DNA of 64,000 nt from Sambucus nigra (GCA_949130495.1 OX422218.1:39797651-39861650), one strand, 5' to 3'. Shown: positions 22,536-35,314, counted from the first letter of the stretch. A program made the numbers and translations. The notes: generated from the letters alone by a model not told the origin.

Positions 22536-24143
22536 CTAAAATTTACAAGATCTTGTACGAGAAAAAGAAGACCTTAAATTATATTTAAGTGTCAATTTCT
22601 CCTCACGAGTTAAGGTCGAAAACTCCACTAAATAATTCTTGATTCTTTTCTGTTGAGAGTTATAGTCCACCAAGTCATCTTCATTGTTGCCTAGGATATC
22701 GAATGAATTGCTATCTTGTGTTTGAAAATGTATGTTTCTGCCTTTTTAAATAATTGAATCTTCAATAAAAGCCCTAGGTTTGGCTGAATTAGGACTCAGG
22801 CTGAATTAGGACTCATTCCTAAATCAAATTTGGGGAGCTCGACTTATAAATTCAATCCATGACTGATTAAATTTGATATATCCTCTAGAGCTGGCATTTC
22901 ATCTTCAGAAATTGAATTGTTATTCTCACTATTGACATTATCACAATAATCCACTATTTTAGATGCCAATATAATTGATGATACCACGTCCACTATACGA
23001 TTCAGTATCCCTATTTTCCCCACGCTACCTGATTTAGAGTTTATGCCATCTGCATTAGTTATGGTATCATATTGAACAAGGCTTGTTTCAACCGTATTCT
23101 TGGGGGTATGCTCCATATTATTTGGTAAATCTTTAGAAGTCAAATTGTTATGAGCCACATGTGGAGTTGAGGTGTAATTTAATCTACCTAATTGTACATG
23201 ATTTTCCTGCTGAACAGGTGGATCCAAATTTTTTCCATTATTCACCACGTGGACAGTTGGAGCTTCTTGACTTAAGGATATATAGGCACATGCATCATTA
23301 GCCCTATCATCTAACCCAAAATTCTCTCAGGTAGAGATATGTTTGCCTACAAACTCTTTTTCCATCTCATTATTCAAGTGAGTTCCATTTTTTTCGAAAA
23401 AATGAAAATGTTTTTTCGTACCTTGGTTAGAAAGTCTTTGAGGTTTCCCTGATCCATGATGGGATTTATGCTTGACATTTTTACAATTTGAAATTGCGTG
23501 TCCAACACTTCCACCATAATCACAAAAAGGTGGGGTATCCACAAAGGAAACTTTTATTCGAATTTTCTCATTTTCAACTTCAACCACCACAACAGTAGGA
23601 AGATTGAAAGAAAAATCAACTTCAATAAGAACCCTAACATATAAACCATACTTTTGGTTAATTGTAGATGAGTCGTTTCGAATGGGGATCGCAATGCAGC
23701 GAGCAATTTCCAAAAATAATCTCTGGTGCCAAAAAACTCCTGGTAAATCCAAAAATCGAACCCAAACATGGACATATGAGGAAAGAAAAGATGAGGGGTT
23801 AAAGTTTGGACACCTATGAATAATTTTGAAAAACAAATTTCTAATTTTAAGGGGCCAGGCATCCTTCCCCTTGAAAGATCTTCTAGAGAATCAATGTAAA
23901 TAGTATAATATCCTTTACCTTTGGGAGAAAGCTTCAATGGTTTTGTGGCAGCCCTATTTTTGAGGTAATTTTCTTCAACTCCTCTGTAGTTGGAACATGC
24001 TTGCCCTTCTCTAAAATCAACCTTCCCAACAATCTAGATTTAAAAGATCGAAGTGACTCTCTGTAAACATTTTCTGAGATCTTAATAACAGGAGTGTCAT
24101 GGTGATAGTGGGGTTGAGGTAGATCGTGAAAGTAAGAAGACAT
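22536..24143 (-). pseudogene. LINE family a, ORF1 (DUF4283 plus zinc knuckle), copy B
   Basis: This is an almost full-length ORF1 of a plant LINE, the RNA-binding protein needed for LINE mobilisation. From the minus-strand start at 24143 it shows the DUF4283-like pattern: RLLGRLILEKG, GYYTIYIDSLEDL, then HVWVRFLDLPGVFWHQRLFLEIA and YGLYVRVLIEVDF. It then shows a damaged zinc knuckle, CDYGGSVGHAISNC, where the second Cys is Gly. An acidic linker (23248-22844) and a C-terminal tail ending LTREEKLTLKYNLRS lead to a TAG at 22536-22538. At least two frame changes (near 23940 and 23830) and stops break it. No ORF2 follows to the left. A close copy is at 47648-48952. Confidence 0.78.
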
Positions 24144-24145
24144 AT

Positions 24146-25640
24146 GTGAGGTTCCATGTGCGCCCGAGTGAGCAAGGCAATAGGTGGATTCGCGTGATGG
24201 GTTTTCCCCTGCACCTATGGGGGGAAGAAGTTTTTAAAGTTGTTGGTGATAAATGTGGAGGCTTTGCAAGAGTTGACTATGATATCTTAATAGGGGAGGA
24301 GTTGCGCTGGGCTAGAATCCTTGTACATGGGATGGAGCTCCTCCCAACCAAAATAACCATCGCTAGTGGGGGCTGGGTGTTTGTTTTAACCATCTGTGAG
24401 GATGTTCAGTTATGTATAAGTGGAGTTGTAGCAACTCAAATAGAGGAATGCACTTTGTTATCATTCGAGGTTCCTGATGCAGATGGGCAACTTCAGGCGA
24501 CATACAATTCTAGAAAAGAGGTGAATTGTGTCGCCGTGGAGGTGCCGAAGCAGGCAACGACCTACGTAGAGGGTTGTGGTGAATGTGATGGAGGCAGGGA
24601 ATTCGCACTTGGGCATGATGAGATGTATACTACAGAGATTAAGACTACGACATCGATAGAAACGCTCAAAACACGAATAGGAGGGGAACTCATCGGAGGC
24701 ATCATGGAGGAGAAACAAAAGGTCGTCAGCGAGGGAATACTGCAGACCAGTAAACCGGAGATAGGGGTAGGGAATGCGAAGCTTGTACCGATTACGGCGT
24801 CAGCTGGATGGAAATCCGACGATAGTAGCATCCCTGCACATGGATGGGCGGTTGAGACACTGTTGCTCGATGGAGAGGACTCATCATGGAACAAAGCGGA
24901 CAGCCCCAATTCAAACGCTTTGGGTTCAATAAAAATTGATCAGCATGTAGGGTGTAAAGTATTTCATATAGTGAAAGACACTACAAAAGGGATATAACCG
25001 GGTGTGAGTGGAACATTTATTAATTGTATAGAAGGGACAAAAAAGGATGGAAGGGCATAGTGCCACATTGACAATGCATGTGTGGAAAAAAATAGTTTAT
25101 TTAAGGAAAAAGGGTGGATTTCTGTAAAGGGTAATAAAGATATCAATAATCAGTCTCTAGACGGTGGGGCAGAATTATTAAATAGCAACAGTAGGGTATC
25201 TGTCTCTACTCACATGCCACTTTCGGCATATGCGGAACTGGAAAATGAGTGTGTGGGGGTTATTCCTGAAAAGGATGTTCAAGTGGACAATTATTTAGTC
25301 AGTGGCGGATCTCGGGGGATCCGAACCAGGAAGAAATTATTTATTTCAGCCAGGCAAAGGGTTAAACAAGTGGCAGTTAATGGGAGGATCCCTATTTCAG
25401 GTTTCAAGACTACGCATGCTATCAATATGGGTGGATCTGTCAACTCAGACAAGGGGACAATGTGTGAGGAATATAAAGAATGTTGTTCTAATAAATGTGG
25501 TGGTTTGTTAAACAATTTGTGCAGCAATAGCGTGGGAACCATACCAAATTCCAAGAAAAAATATCATATGTCACAGGGGCATTAAGATGGAGGCAATAAA
25601 ATCAGAGAGGGGGTGTTATCGTCTGAGAAGAGGGTTAAAT
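24146..25640 (+). pseudogene. LINE family b, ORF1, copy B
   Basis: This is an ORF1 of a second LINE family, placed head to head with family a, with only two bases between the two frames. The 283-codon frame begins with the C-terminal half of a DUF4283-like domain (WIRVMGFPLHLWGEEVFKVVGDKCGGF, ELRWARILVHG), so the domain's N-terminal half is missing. A long variable tail follows. The frame stops with TAA at 24995-24997, where copies C and D have a sense codon, and resumes at 25082-25585. I see no zinc knuckle. It is a relic. Confidence 0.75.
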
Positions 25641-25656
25641 TAGTAAATATTAATCT

Positions 25657-25675
25657 GGGGGGGGGGGGGGGGGGG
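25657..25675 (+). repeat. Homopolymer of 19 G
   Basis: Nineteen consecutive G residues interrupt the LINE b sequence. Copies A and C have GAGGGGGG and GAGAGGGG at the same place, so the run expanded in copy B or is a sequencing or assembly error. Confidence 0.9.
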
Positions 25676-26040
25676 AGAAAATAAAGAAGGAGGGGAGTTA
25701 AGGAAAAAGCATGGGTGAGAGGTGTTCATGGAAAAAAATAAAGGGAAGAATGACGTTTATCTCGGATCATCCTTGTTAAATCTTAAAAATATTAAGGCGT
25801 TTAGTAGTGTGGGGAAAAAAGGAATAAAAGGCAACGCATTGGGGAAATGTAGTGAGGGGAAAAAAGCGATGGTGGTGGCTAGCGAAATGTCGACGGGGAT
25901 AGTAAAAAAGAGGATGCGTCTTTTCAGGAACTAAACGATTCGAGACTATGGGTAGAGTTAAAGATTCCAAACCAGGAAGAAATTATTAATACTAATGAGG
26001 AAGAAGGCTGGGACAAAGATCCGATGGGATGGAGGGAGGA

Positions 26041-27012
26041 CTTATTAGGATCTTTTAGCAACGACGCGGGAATTGTTCTTAAGGGGTGCGAGATGGAGGG
26101 GGCCTTCCTTTCTGTGTGGGAGGCGACTTCAATGTGGTGAGATTCGGAACGGAAAGAAGCAACGGTGGTATAATTGATCGATATATGAGAGATTCATCTG
26201 ACTTCATTAACGGGATGGATCTAATGGACTTAACCCTAGAAGGGGGTTTGTTTACCTGGTCGAGCCTCAAGGATCTGCCGTCTTTATCTCGACTAGACAG
26301 ATTTCTTATATCTCTGGGTTAGGAGGAGCATTTTCCAGGTGTAATCCAGTCTTGTTTACCTAGGTTAATGTTGGATCATTGTCCTATTCTTCTTGAATGT
26401 GGGGGATTGAGGGAAGGGAGTATTCCATTTAGATTTGAGAATATGTGGCTCAAGGAATCGAATTTTCAGGATAGAGTTAGAGATTGGTGGCTTAGGTATG
26501 AGGTGGAAGGGAATGCTAGTTTCAGATTGCCTATAAAGCTAAGTTTGCTCAAAGAAGATTTAAGGAAGTGGAACAGAGAAGTGTTAGGTAATATTTGGGT
26601 GGTTATAACAGGTTTGATGAAGGAGATAAGAAGTCTTGATGAGAAAGAAGAGACATACATGCTATCGGAAGAGGAGAGGAGAGTTAGAGAGACTAAAAAG
26701 GGGGAGTTAGGGAAGAGGTTAATTCAGGATGAAATCAGTTGGCGACAAAAACCCAGGGCTCTATGGTTGAGGGAAGGAGAATCGAATACTAAGTTCTTTC
26801 ACAAAGCCGCAAATGCCCACCGACGCGGGAACTTTATAGGCAAAATTGAAGTGGGGGGAGAGGTGTTCAAAGAGGCGAGTGAGGTGAGGGGGTCCAAGTG
26901 GGGGAGAGGTGTTCGAAGAGACACTTTGTGTAATTGGAAAGTTAACTCAAGATTTTGGGATTTTATTACAAGGCAAAAAGATAGGCGTTATAATTACAAA
27001 GCGGTCTTTTGA
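26041..27012 (+). pseudogene. LINE family b, endonuclease and pre-RT piece, copy B
   Basis: This is an ORF2 fragment. The EEP endonuclease motif CVGGDFNVVRFGTERS lies near 26113-26160, then DLTLEGGLFTWS and SRLDRFLISLG to a TAG at 26320. The pre-RT linker follows (26368-27012): HCPILLECGG, PFRFENMWLKE, EVLGNI, ISWRQKPRALWLREG, NTKFFHKAANAHRRGNFI. The endonuclease N-terminus is absent: an apparently coding stretch ending KGCEMEG runs straight into it. RT, zinc-finger and C-terminal parts are absent. The linker ends within RFWDFITRQK at about 26980, where CACTA-related sequence begins. Confidence 0.82.
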
Positions 27013-28540
27013 CAAAATATTTACAATGTTATTTTATAAAAACTGGCTGTGTTATCTTGAAAAAAGTAGCAGTGGTTTAAATAACAATATTAAAATGTTA
27101 TTTTATTTAAATTGAATATCTAATGTTACAGACTAAACGTGGTATACTAGTTTGGTCCTAGCGAGGGCATACATGTATAAATGAAGGTAAATAAAGAGAT
27201 GTATATCAAAGGAATCCCTATTGAAGGCCAGAACGTAAGTTTGCCCCAAGATCTACTATAAACTGTATGCACTAAATTTCCCAATTGCCCCAACTCCAAT
27301 GTTCCACCACAATACCTCAACGAGGGTCTATGCCTTCTACGACCATATTGTGTTGACCAGAATAAGCTTAAAAACAAAGAATATAATACTTCTACTTAGA
27401 TGAAACTAAAATCTATATGTTTTGAACTGTAATGTACACTACTCAAATAAGAATGATACGCGTTGAGTAAAATTAGTAAAATATGCTTTCGGCAAGGTCG
27501 TTTTGAGTAGGGTGTTAAAGTAAAAATAATTACTTTTCATGAAACCAATAATAAAAATATATGAAATCGATGGTCATCATAAAAATTTCAAATGCATAAA
27601 TACGCCTACAAAACCTCTAAAACTCGAAGAATGTGGGAATGTAATGCATGTTGAAAAGTCGGCTAACCAACGTGCATCATCGTTTACATCGATTGGCCAA
27701 AATTTCTTTGTAGGTGTCTATCAGTGGGCCAATGTGCATCATTTCAGTGTCGATTGGCTGACTTGACTTTGTGCATTGTGTCGGCTGACCGACGTGCAGC
27801 GTCGTTTGGGAAACTGTGCCTTTATAACCTAAATATAATATACATACATGCAATCAAATAATTTATTAGAGAAAATGCATTTCGTTTTAAAAATGAAGTT
27901 CACGCCTGTTTCAAAATATGCACTACAAATGTAACAATGTACAAGGACTGCATTTTTGTTCCGCAACCGCCCCAATTTGGATTTTACATTTTATGGGAAG
28001 AAAAAGAAATCTATAAAAATAAGGTACTAAATAGTTTTGTCAGAAAAATTTAAATAATTACTCAAGTAAAAAACTGATGTTGGAAAAATTGAATCTATGG
28101 TCTGAAAATACCATGTACAAATCAATGTATAGAATAAGCATCACGACGAAACCACGTTCTGCAGCAATAAAAATTTGAAATAAAATAGAGTAAACACACA
28201 ACGTTACAAAAACCCAATTTTAAAATAGCAGAAAACACTATCAGATTCATAATTCTCCCATGTGTTCGTTATTCAGACCAACAAAAAAATTATGCTACAT
28301 TCTTGGGTTAATATTAGGAAAAATTACATTGTTTTTGTCAACTACATAAAATTTTCCTTTTATGCTCAATATAAGTTTCATTTTACCATCTATTTATCAT
28401 AATGTACAATGAAAGATAGATATTATTCAACACAAGAGAACCAACTAAAGACATCACAACAATTTCTTATCCTATGAAATGAACTGTAATATTATAATAC
28501 AATGCCATTACGAAATCTGGACAAATTATATGTAAAAAAA
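27013..28540 (-). mobile_element. CACTA-related internal segment, copy B
   Basis: This is the counterpart of 14751-16330, closely similar throughout. It ends at about 28540 where a partial LTR begins, so the leader-like 5' part seen in copy A is missing. It is gene-free. CGAC-type subrepeats lie at about 27655-27805. Confidence 0.5.
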
Positions 28541-29165
28541 ACTTACATAGGGGTAATAAAGAGTTGTGCCTACAAAAACGGAGAAAAACAAGGTAAACCC
28601 CTTTTAATAACACATTTGAATAACCTCCTGATGACTTTTTCTATTTGCTATTAATTGTTGCCAACGTGGGGCTCTGCATGATATATAATATCCTTAACAT
28701 TCACAATCAAGCGCAGTGTGGGAGGAATGGACACACCAAGCTTGATCAAAATTGATTAAAAGTTGAGCTTGAAATGACAATCCTTGTTAAGCTTGAAACC
28801 AAAATCTTTGTGAGAACCTTGATAAAGTCTCTAGAACCATAGTGAGCAAAAATGAAGGACAACAACTAGTTGGAGTCTCCCAAATAGGAGATTCTAAAAT
28901 TACTGAGTTGACTAAGGTTTCGCAGTGTGATCAAACCAAGTGAAAAGATCTCCACTATCACCAAAACCATGAGAATAAACAAAACCCATTGATTTCCACC
29001 ATGATAGACGCAAGGGTACAAAAAAAATAATAATGTCTCTTAGACCGTAATGAGGTTGATCAAAATTGATTCAGAGGCTCAATTATCGGTTTTGACTGGA
29101 CCGACACCTATAAAGAGCCTTTTGGGAAAAATGAGCTTAATCACAATGGATTCAGAGGCGCTAAC

Positions 29166-30032
29166 TGATAATACGCATATATCGCGTATTTCATCCGTCG
29201 AACCTACGCATGTTAGCTCCCTTGGGTGCCTTAATCTCTATATTTAGGCCCGTTAACCAGAAAACCTCGGTTTATATTGATAACAGGCTATATGAGGTAT
29301 AATTGGGCTTTTGTTGGTATTTAGGTACTAAGAATGGAGTTTGGATGCATTCCGCGCAATTTTCGTACACAATCACACGTTCAAGGGCAATCCAGTCATT
29401 TTACAGCTTTGGCACCCGGCCCGACATGACCACGGAAGTTGTATCTCTCCTCGCTAGCTTCGCGTGACCGCCAACGGTGCGTGATTCCGAGTCCGTATGA
29501 CGAAGTTACGACAATTTGAGCGGAGATGGAAAGCATGCCAAAACAGGGGAAACTGCTGTCTGCCATGCTTGATCGATCGATTGAGCCTGGAGGTCGATCG
29601 ATCGACCGCAGTTTAATACGCGTGCGACTAATTTTCGGTTAAGTATTTATTCTAGCAACATTTGCTTAAATTCCTTATTCTGTCAAGTTTATGTTTAATT
29701 GATAATGCTCGATTAAATTGCTTTCAAGCCGGAATCTTGATTAGTAGTTGTTTCGATCCGTATGGTTGGATGATATCCCGATCCTCGTTTTTACTCTATT
29801 TAGACTTAACTTCTCTTTTCTTTTATTTACGACCAACAATCACCTTTTTACACTTTTATTCCTGAATTTAATAATCTTTTACGATCTATTAAACATTCTC
29901 TATGGATTCGATACCCGACTTACAGCTGTACTCACTAGTTGAGTGTAGTCGTAATTTAGGTTTTGTATTAATGCGGTGAAACAAATTCAACGATTAGTGT
30001 TCTGACGAGACACTACTTTTCACGCCTAATCA
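29166..30032 (+). mobile_element. Nested solo LTR with 5-bp target duplication
   Basis: The sequence starts TGATAATACGCA and ends CGCCTAATCA, has TG...CA ends, and is flanked by CTAAC at 29161-29165 and 30033-30037. The uninterrupted site is seen at 34447 onward (GGCGCTAACCC). It is therefore a solo LTR left after recombination of a full element. Against the copy at 53981-55392 it lacks about 545 bp just after the GATCGATCGA cluster. The strand of the parent element is unknown. Confidence 0.85.
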
Positions 30033-30554
30033 CTAACCCTTTTTTTTTGGAGAAAGGGGCTTGATCTCGATGGATTTAGAGGCCTACTGAATTTGTGGAA
30101 CATGCGTACATAGTACAAGATCATGTATTCAATGTAGGTCAAGTTCCCAAAAATAAAGTTTTTTTTTTTTTTTTTAAATGAGAAAACAAAAATATTTAGT
30201 GGATACCCATATTAGTTTCTTAAAAAATCTTGATTAAGACAATCGCGGATTGGATAAAAAAACACAATGTATACTCTTAATGACAAGAGTATCATTCAAA
30301 AACATTGTTCCAATATTATGTCAGATCACTCAGCTCAAATGGGCCGGATTGGACAAATTAGAGTTTGATCCATCTGTTTTGCAACACATTCTCTTAACTG
30401 GGTATCAAAATGGTTTTGAAATAATTTTTTTTGGTAGTTAAAACAAGAATGGGGTTAAGGTTAATGATGAAAAACAATGGGAGACGTCTCTGCAGTTTAT
30501 TAACTAATGAGAACCTGAGATCAAGAACCTTAATACAGAGTAGAAGCTTGTGCA

Positions 30555-30821
30555 CTATTTCTGAACAAATTTCCCATTTTCTTTCTTGATGCAGATCAAT
30601 GAAGATTTGTCTTTGACATGTGTAAGGTAAAGTCCACGGGATGGGGCCATACTCGTTGCAGTCGTCGTTTTTGCTTTCGAGATACACTGAACATCAGGAA
30701 CTATTACATTTCCAGTACCAAATGATTTACTAACATACACAATCAAACTAACCAGGTGGTCCAGAAAGGAGCAGGCCTGAGAATAGAGAGGTGGGTAACA
30801 AGAATAGGCAATGTTTTGCAA
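30555..30821 (-). pseudogene. Captured tRNA pseudouridine synthase (TruA family) C-terminal fragment
   Basis: The 88-codon frame reads as the C-terminal part of a TruA-family tRNA pseudouridine synthase, which isomerises uridine in tRNA anticodon arms. Matching landmarks are QACSFLDHLVSLIV (usual family form RSFLYHQVR.LVG), FGTGN, VPDVQ.IS.AKT, and MAPSRGLYLTHVK, the family's closing P..GL.L..V motif. A short unrelated tail and a UTR-like stretch with GTTCTTGATC follow. The catalytic Asp domain is absent. It lies in the element's sense orientation about 100 bp after the primer site. It is not a functional enzyme. Recognition is from memory of the family, without alignment. Confidence 0.68.
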
Positions 30822-30905
30822 CCGGCAGATGGTAGCTATAAATGGTAACTACCGCCGCCGGAGAAACGGAATATCATGATCGGGATTACTCGTGAGAGCT
30901 TTACC

Positions 30906-30917
30906 GCTATGATACCA
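30906..30917 (-). other. Primer-binding site of LTR element, copy B
   Basis: On the minus strand this reads TGGTATCATAGC, one mismatch from the iMet site TGGTATCAGAGC, and abuts the 5' LTR directly. It sets the element's orientation as minus. Confidence 0.85.
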
Positions 30918-31188
30918 TGTAGAATTTAATAACTCAATATTCAGTTTCTGTAACTATTCTGAGTATTTTATTGAAGTTAAGGTTGCCTTTATATAGCAGC
31001 AAACAAGCCCTACGGTTTATAAACTTAAAACAATATACGTGTTATAAAGAGTTTTTCCTACATAAAAGGAGAAAAACAGGGTAAGCCCTTTTTAATAGCA
31101 CATGTGAATAACCTCGTGACGACTTTTTCTATTTGTTGTTATTTTTTTTCCAATGTGGGGTTGTGCATGATATCTAATATCCATAAAA

Positions 31189-33604
31189 TTTATATCCACA
31201 AAATAATACAAAACATAAAACAATAAAATAAAAAAAATAAAAGTGAGGTCGCCAGGCGCGCTATATGGCGGTACATATAAAGTTTCCCTTATATAAAAAC
31301 AAGAAATTTCTTCATCTTAAAAAGTGAGTGAAAAAATGGTTTTAAATAGTCTATATTCCTAATCGAGTAGGATAGAATACGAAACAATATCGGATCGTGG
31401 GACACGCATATTGAGAGATCATTTCATTCTGGGAGATAGACTTTCATTGTTCATTATTGTAACTCAAGATATGAATGAGTTTGAGTTCCCATGAGTCTTA
31501 AATAGATATATCTTACGGATTTGAGTACGTGTGATGGACCAACTCATTTGAATGCCAATCACGAATTTTTTGACAACCAAAACTCCAATGATACACATGA
31601 TAAATTGAATACCTGATCCAACACCATTTCCAGAATACAAATTTTATAACTCACACGACGAAACCACAAACACTATTTACCCAGTTTTATTTTTTACAAC
31701 TAAACTCACACGCTTCACAACATTGGCATTCACTGTCTCCTATATCTTCCACACATGTCAAACATAAATCGTCTTCCACTACTATTTATAACAAAAAATT
31801 TAGGACATACTCAAATTCGTCAGATATATCTAATTAAGACTCATGGGTATGATTTTGTGTAGAATTCTTGTTGAGTGTTGTTTTTTTATATAACGTAACA
31901 CAATATTATAATGTACTTAAAATGTTCAGATAAGTTTACGCTTTAATATGTCGTCGAATATCTCCTCAATTATTTTACTAGTCAAATGAAAAAAAAAATA
32001 TTTTGCATCTAATAATTACAACTACGAATTAGGTTATAAATCTTTAGTATATGTGTAAATGGGACCAATGAGAAAATGAATTATTTAAAAGAATTAAATT
32101 TCAATGTTCCACTTAAAAAAAAGATTGTATGAAATTTTTTATTTTTTTCAATTTACAACAAGATAAAGTCGAAACATTCTTTGGGTTCGGGAATGTGGGT
32201 CCTCTCCAGCGGCACTAATTAATCGCAATATTTTTTCATTAGTTAAAAAAACTGTTTAATAGATTTTTTTTTATTAATAAACCTATCTTTTATTATTTAT
32301 GAAAAAAATATTTTTTTTCTTAATTTTAATTAAAAGTTGTTTAATTTTAATGAAAAAATGTTTTTCTTATACAAAAAACTGTTTCTTTGTAATACGAAAT
32401 ATTTTATATCCACAAAATAATGCAAAACATAAAAAAAAATAAAGCCCAAATGCGATCGCCAGGCGGGCTACAAGGCGGTACATATAATCTTTCCCTTCTC
32501 TAAATACAAGAAATGTCTTTATTTTAAATATTGAGTGAAAAAATAGTTTTATATATTTAATATTCCTAATCGAGTCGCACAGAGTACGAAACATTTTCGA
32601 ATCGTGGGACACGCAAATTGAGAGATCATTTCATATTGGGAGATAGACTCTCATTTTTCATTATTGTAACTCAAGATATGAACGAGTTTGATTACCCACT
32701 ATTCTTCAATAGATATATCTTACGGATTTGAGTATGTGTGATGAACCCGGTTATTTGAATGCCTATCATGAATTTTTTGACTACCAAAACTCCAATGATA
32801 CACCTAATAAATTGAATACCTGATCCAACACCATTTCCAGAATACTAATTTTATAAGTCACGTGACGAAACCACAAACACTATTTACCAAGTTTTAGTTT
32901 CTTCAATTAAACTCACACGCTTCACAACATTAGCATTCATTGTCTCCTAAATCTTCCACACATGCCAAATCAAAATCATCTTCCAATACAATTTATAACA
33001 AAAAATTTAGGACATAATCAAATCCGTAAGATATATTTATTTAAGACTCATGGGTATAATTTTGGGTTGAATTCTTGTTCAGTTTTGTTTTTTATATAAC
33101 GTAACACAATATTATAAAGTTCTTAAATTGTTATGGCAAGTTTACACTTTAATACGTTGTCGAATATGTTCTCGAGTTTTTTAATAGTGAAATGAAGAAA
33201 AATATTTTGCATCTAATAATTACAACAAGGAATTAGGTTATAAAGCTTTAGCATATGTGTGAATGGGACCAATGCGAAAATGAATTCATTAAACGAATTA
33301 AATTTCAATGTTCCCCTTAAAAACTGATTGTATGAGAGAATTTTTTTAATTTTTTTCAATTTACAATAGGATGAAGTCAAAACAATATTTGGGTCCGGGA
33401 ATGTGGGTCCGCGCCAGCGGAACTAATTAATCGCGATATTTTTTCATTAATTAAAAAAACGGTTTTATAGAATTTTTTATTAATAAACATAGTTTGTTAG
33501 TTATGATTTTTTTTTTATTTTAATCAAAAGTTGTTTAATTTTAATTAAAAAAAAAACTTTTTTTTATATGAAAATCGTTTTTTTGTGTAAAAATTTGTTT
33601 TTAT
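31189..33604 (+). repeat. 1.2 kb tandem repeat, array II left (two monomers)
   Basis: Two head-to-tail monomers, 31189-32402 and 32403-33604, each begin TTTATATCCACAAAATAAT. The array starts exactly at the end of one LTR element and ends exactly at the start of the next, with TTTAT at both junctions. No coding capacity was recognised. Confidence 0.88.
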
Positions 33605-34963
33605 TGTAGAATTTTATAACTCAATAATCAGTTTCTGTAACACTTCTTAGTATTTTATGGAAGTTAAGGGTGCCTTTATATAGCAGCAAACAAGCCCTAC
33701 GGTTTACAAACTTAAAACAATATAGGTGTTATAAAGAGTTGTTCCTACAAAAAAGGAGAAAAACAAGGTAAACCCCTTTTTAATAGCACATGTGAATAAC
33801 ATGCTGATGACTTTTTCTATTTGTTGTTAATTTTTTTCAACGTGGGGCTATGCATGATATATAATATCATTATCATTCCCCCTCAAGTGCAGTGTTGGCG
33901 GAGTGGACACACCAAGCTTGATCAAAATTGATTAAAAGTTGAGATTGAAATGACAATCCTTGTTAAGCTTGAAACCAAAATCTTTGTGACACCATTGATA
34001 AAGTCTCTAGAACCATAGTGAGCTAAAATGAAGGACATCAGCTAGTTGGAGTCTTCCAAATAGGAGATTCTAAAATTACTGAGTTGACTAAGGTTTCGTA
34101 GTGCAATCAAACCAAGTGAAAAGATCTCCACTATCACCAAAAACCTTGAAAATTTCAAACACTAGATTTTAAAAATTACTGAGTTGACTAAGGTGTGGTT
34201 ATGAGTGCGAGCAGACCAAGTGACAAGATCTCCACTATAATGAAAAACCTTGAGAATAAACAAAATTCACTGATGATAGAAGCAAGAATACGATACTCAG
34301 CTTCATAAAAAAATAATAATGTCTCTTAGACCGTAATGAGCTTGATCAAAATTGATTCAGAGGCTTAATTATCGGTTTTGGCTGGACCGACATCTATAAA
34401 GAGCCTTTTGGGAAAAAATGAGCTTAATCACAGTGGATTCAGAGGCGCTAACCCTTTTTTGGAGAAAGGGGCTTGATCTCGATGGATTTAGAGGTCTATT
34501 GAATTTGTGGAACATGCGTACATAGTACAAGATCTTGTATTCAATGTAGGTCAAGTTCCAAAAAGTAAATATTTTTTTTTTTTAAATGAGAAAACAAAAA
34601 TATTTAGTGGATACCCATATTAGTTTCTTTAAAAATCTTGATTAAGACAATCACGTACTGGATAAAAAAAAACACAATGTGTACTCTCAATGACAAGAGT
34701 ATCATTCAAAAACTTTGTTCCAATTTTATGTCAGATCACTCAGCTCAAATGGGCCGGATTTGACAAATTAGAGTTTGATCCATCTGTTTTTAAACACGTT
34801 CTCTTAACTGGGTATCAAAATGGTTTTGAAATAATTTGTTTTGGCAGTTAAAACAAGAATGGGGTTAAGAGTAATGATGACAAATAATGGGAGACGTCTC
34901 TGCATTTATTAACTAATGAGAACCGGAGATCAAGAACCTTAATACACAGTAGAAGCTTGTGCA

Positions 34964-35190
34964 CTATTTCTGAACAAATTTCCCAATTTCTTTCTTGATG
35001 CGGATCAATGAAGATTTGTCTTTGACATGTGCAAGGTAAAGTCCACAGGTTGGGGCCATACTCGTTGCGGTCATCGTTTTTGATTTCGAGATGAGTTGAA
35101 CATCGGGAACTGTTAAATTTCCAGTACCAAATGATTTACTAACATCAACAGTCAAACTAACCATGTGGTCCAGAAAGGAGCGGGCCTAAT
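34964..35190 (-). pseudogene. Captured TruA-family fragment, second copy
   Basis: This is the same captured fragment as at 30555-30821: ARSFLDHMVSL, FGTGNLTVPDVQ, MAPTCGLYLAHVK, then the same tail ending FVQK. In this copy ARSFL is closer to the usual family text, while a stop codon interrupts just upstream. The two copies differ at many positions, as expected for decaying duplicates. Confidence 0.68.
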
Positions 35191-35314
35191 AATGGAGAAG
35201 TGGGTAACAAGAATAGGCAATGTTTTGCAACCGACAGACGGTAGCAACAAATGGTAACTACTGCCGCCGGAAAAACGGAATATCAGGATCGGGATTACTA
35301 GTGAGAGCTTTACC

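Larger units (their letters stand above)
28541..31188 (-). mobile_element. Non-autonomous LTR element carrying TruA fragment, copy B
   Basis: This is a minus-strand LTR retrotransposon. From left to right it has a 5'-truncated part of the 3' LTR (28541-28699), a decayed internal region, a nested solo LTR (29166-30032), a captured TruA-like fragment (30555-30821), the primer site read in reverse (30906-30917), and a 271-bp 5' LTR (30918-31188, TGTAGAATTT at its left edge). TTTAT follows at 31189-31193, as at the other copies. The internal region has no gag. A trace of a Copia-like RNase H is visible in the related copy at 34265-34312. Confidence 0.8.

Noticed and set aside
24461..24909. Minus-strand frames overlapping LINE b ORF1 (also at 38071-38465 and 49270-49742)
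   Set aside because: They are shadows on the opposite strand of the ORF1 tail, present in each copy because the copies are homologous.
33876..34960. A readable Copia integrase or RT in the small LTR element
   Set aside because: Apart from EAEYRILAS near 34300 (minus strand) I could not follow any pol motif; the rest is too degraded to call.
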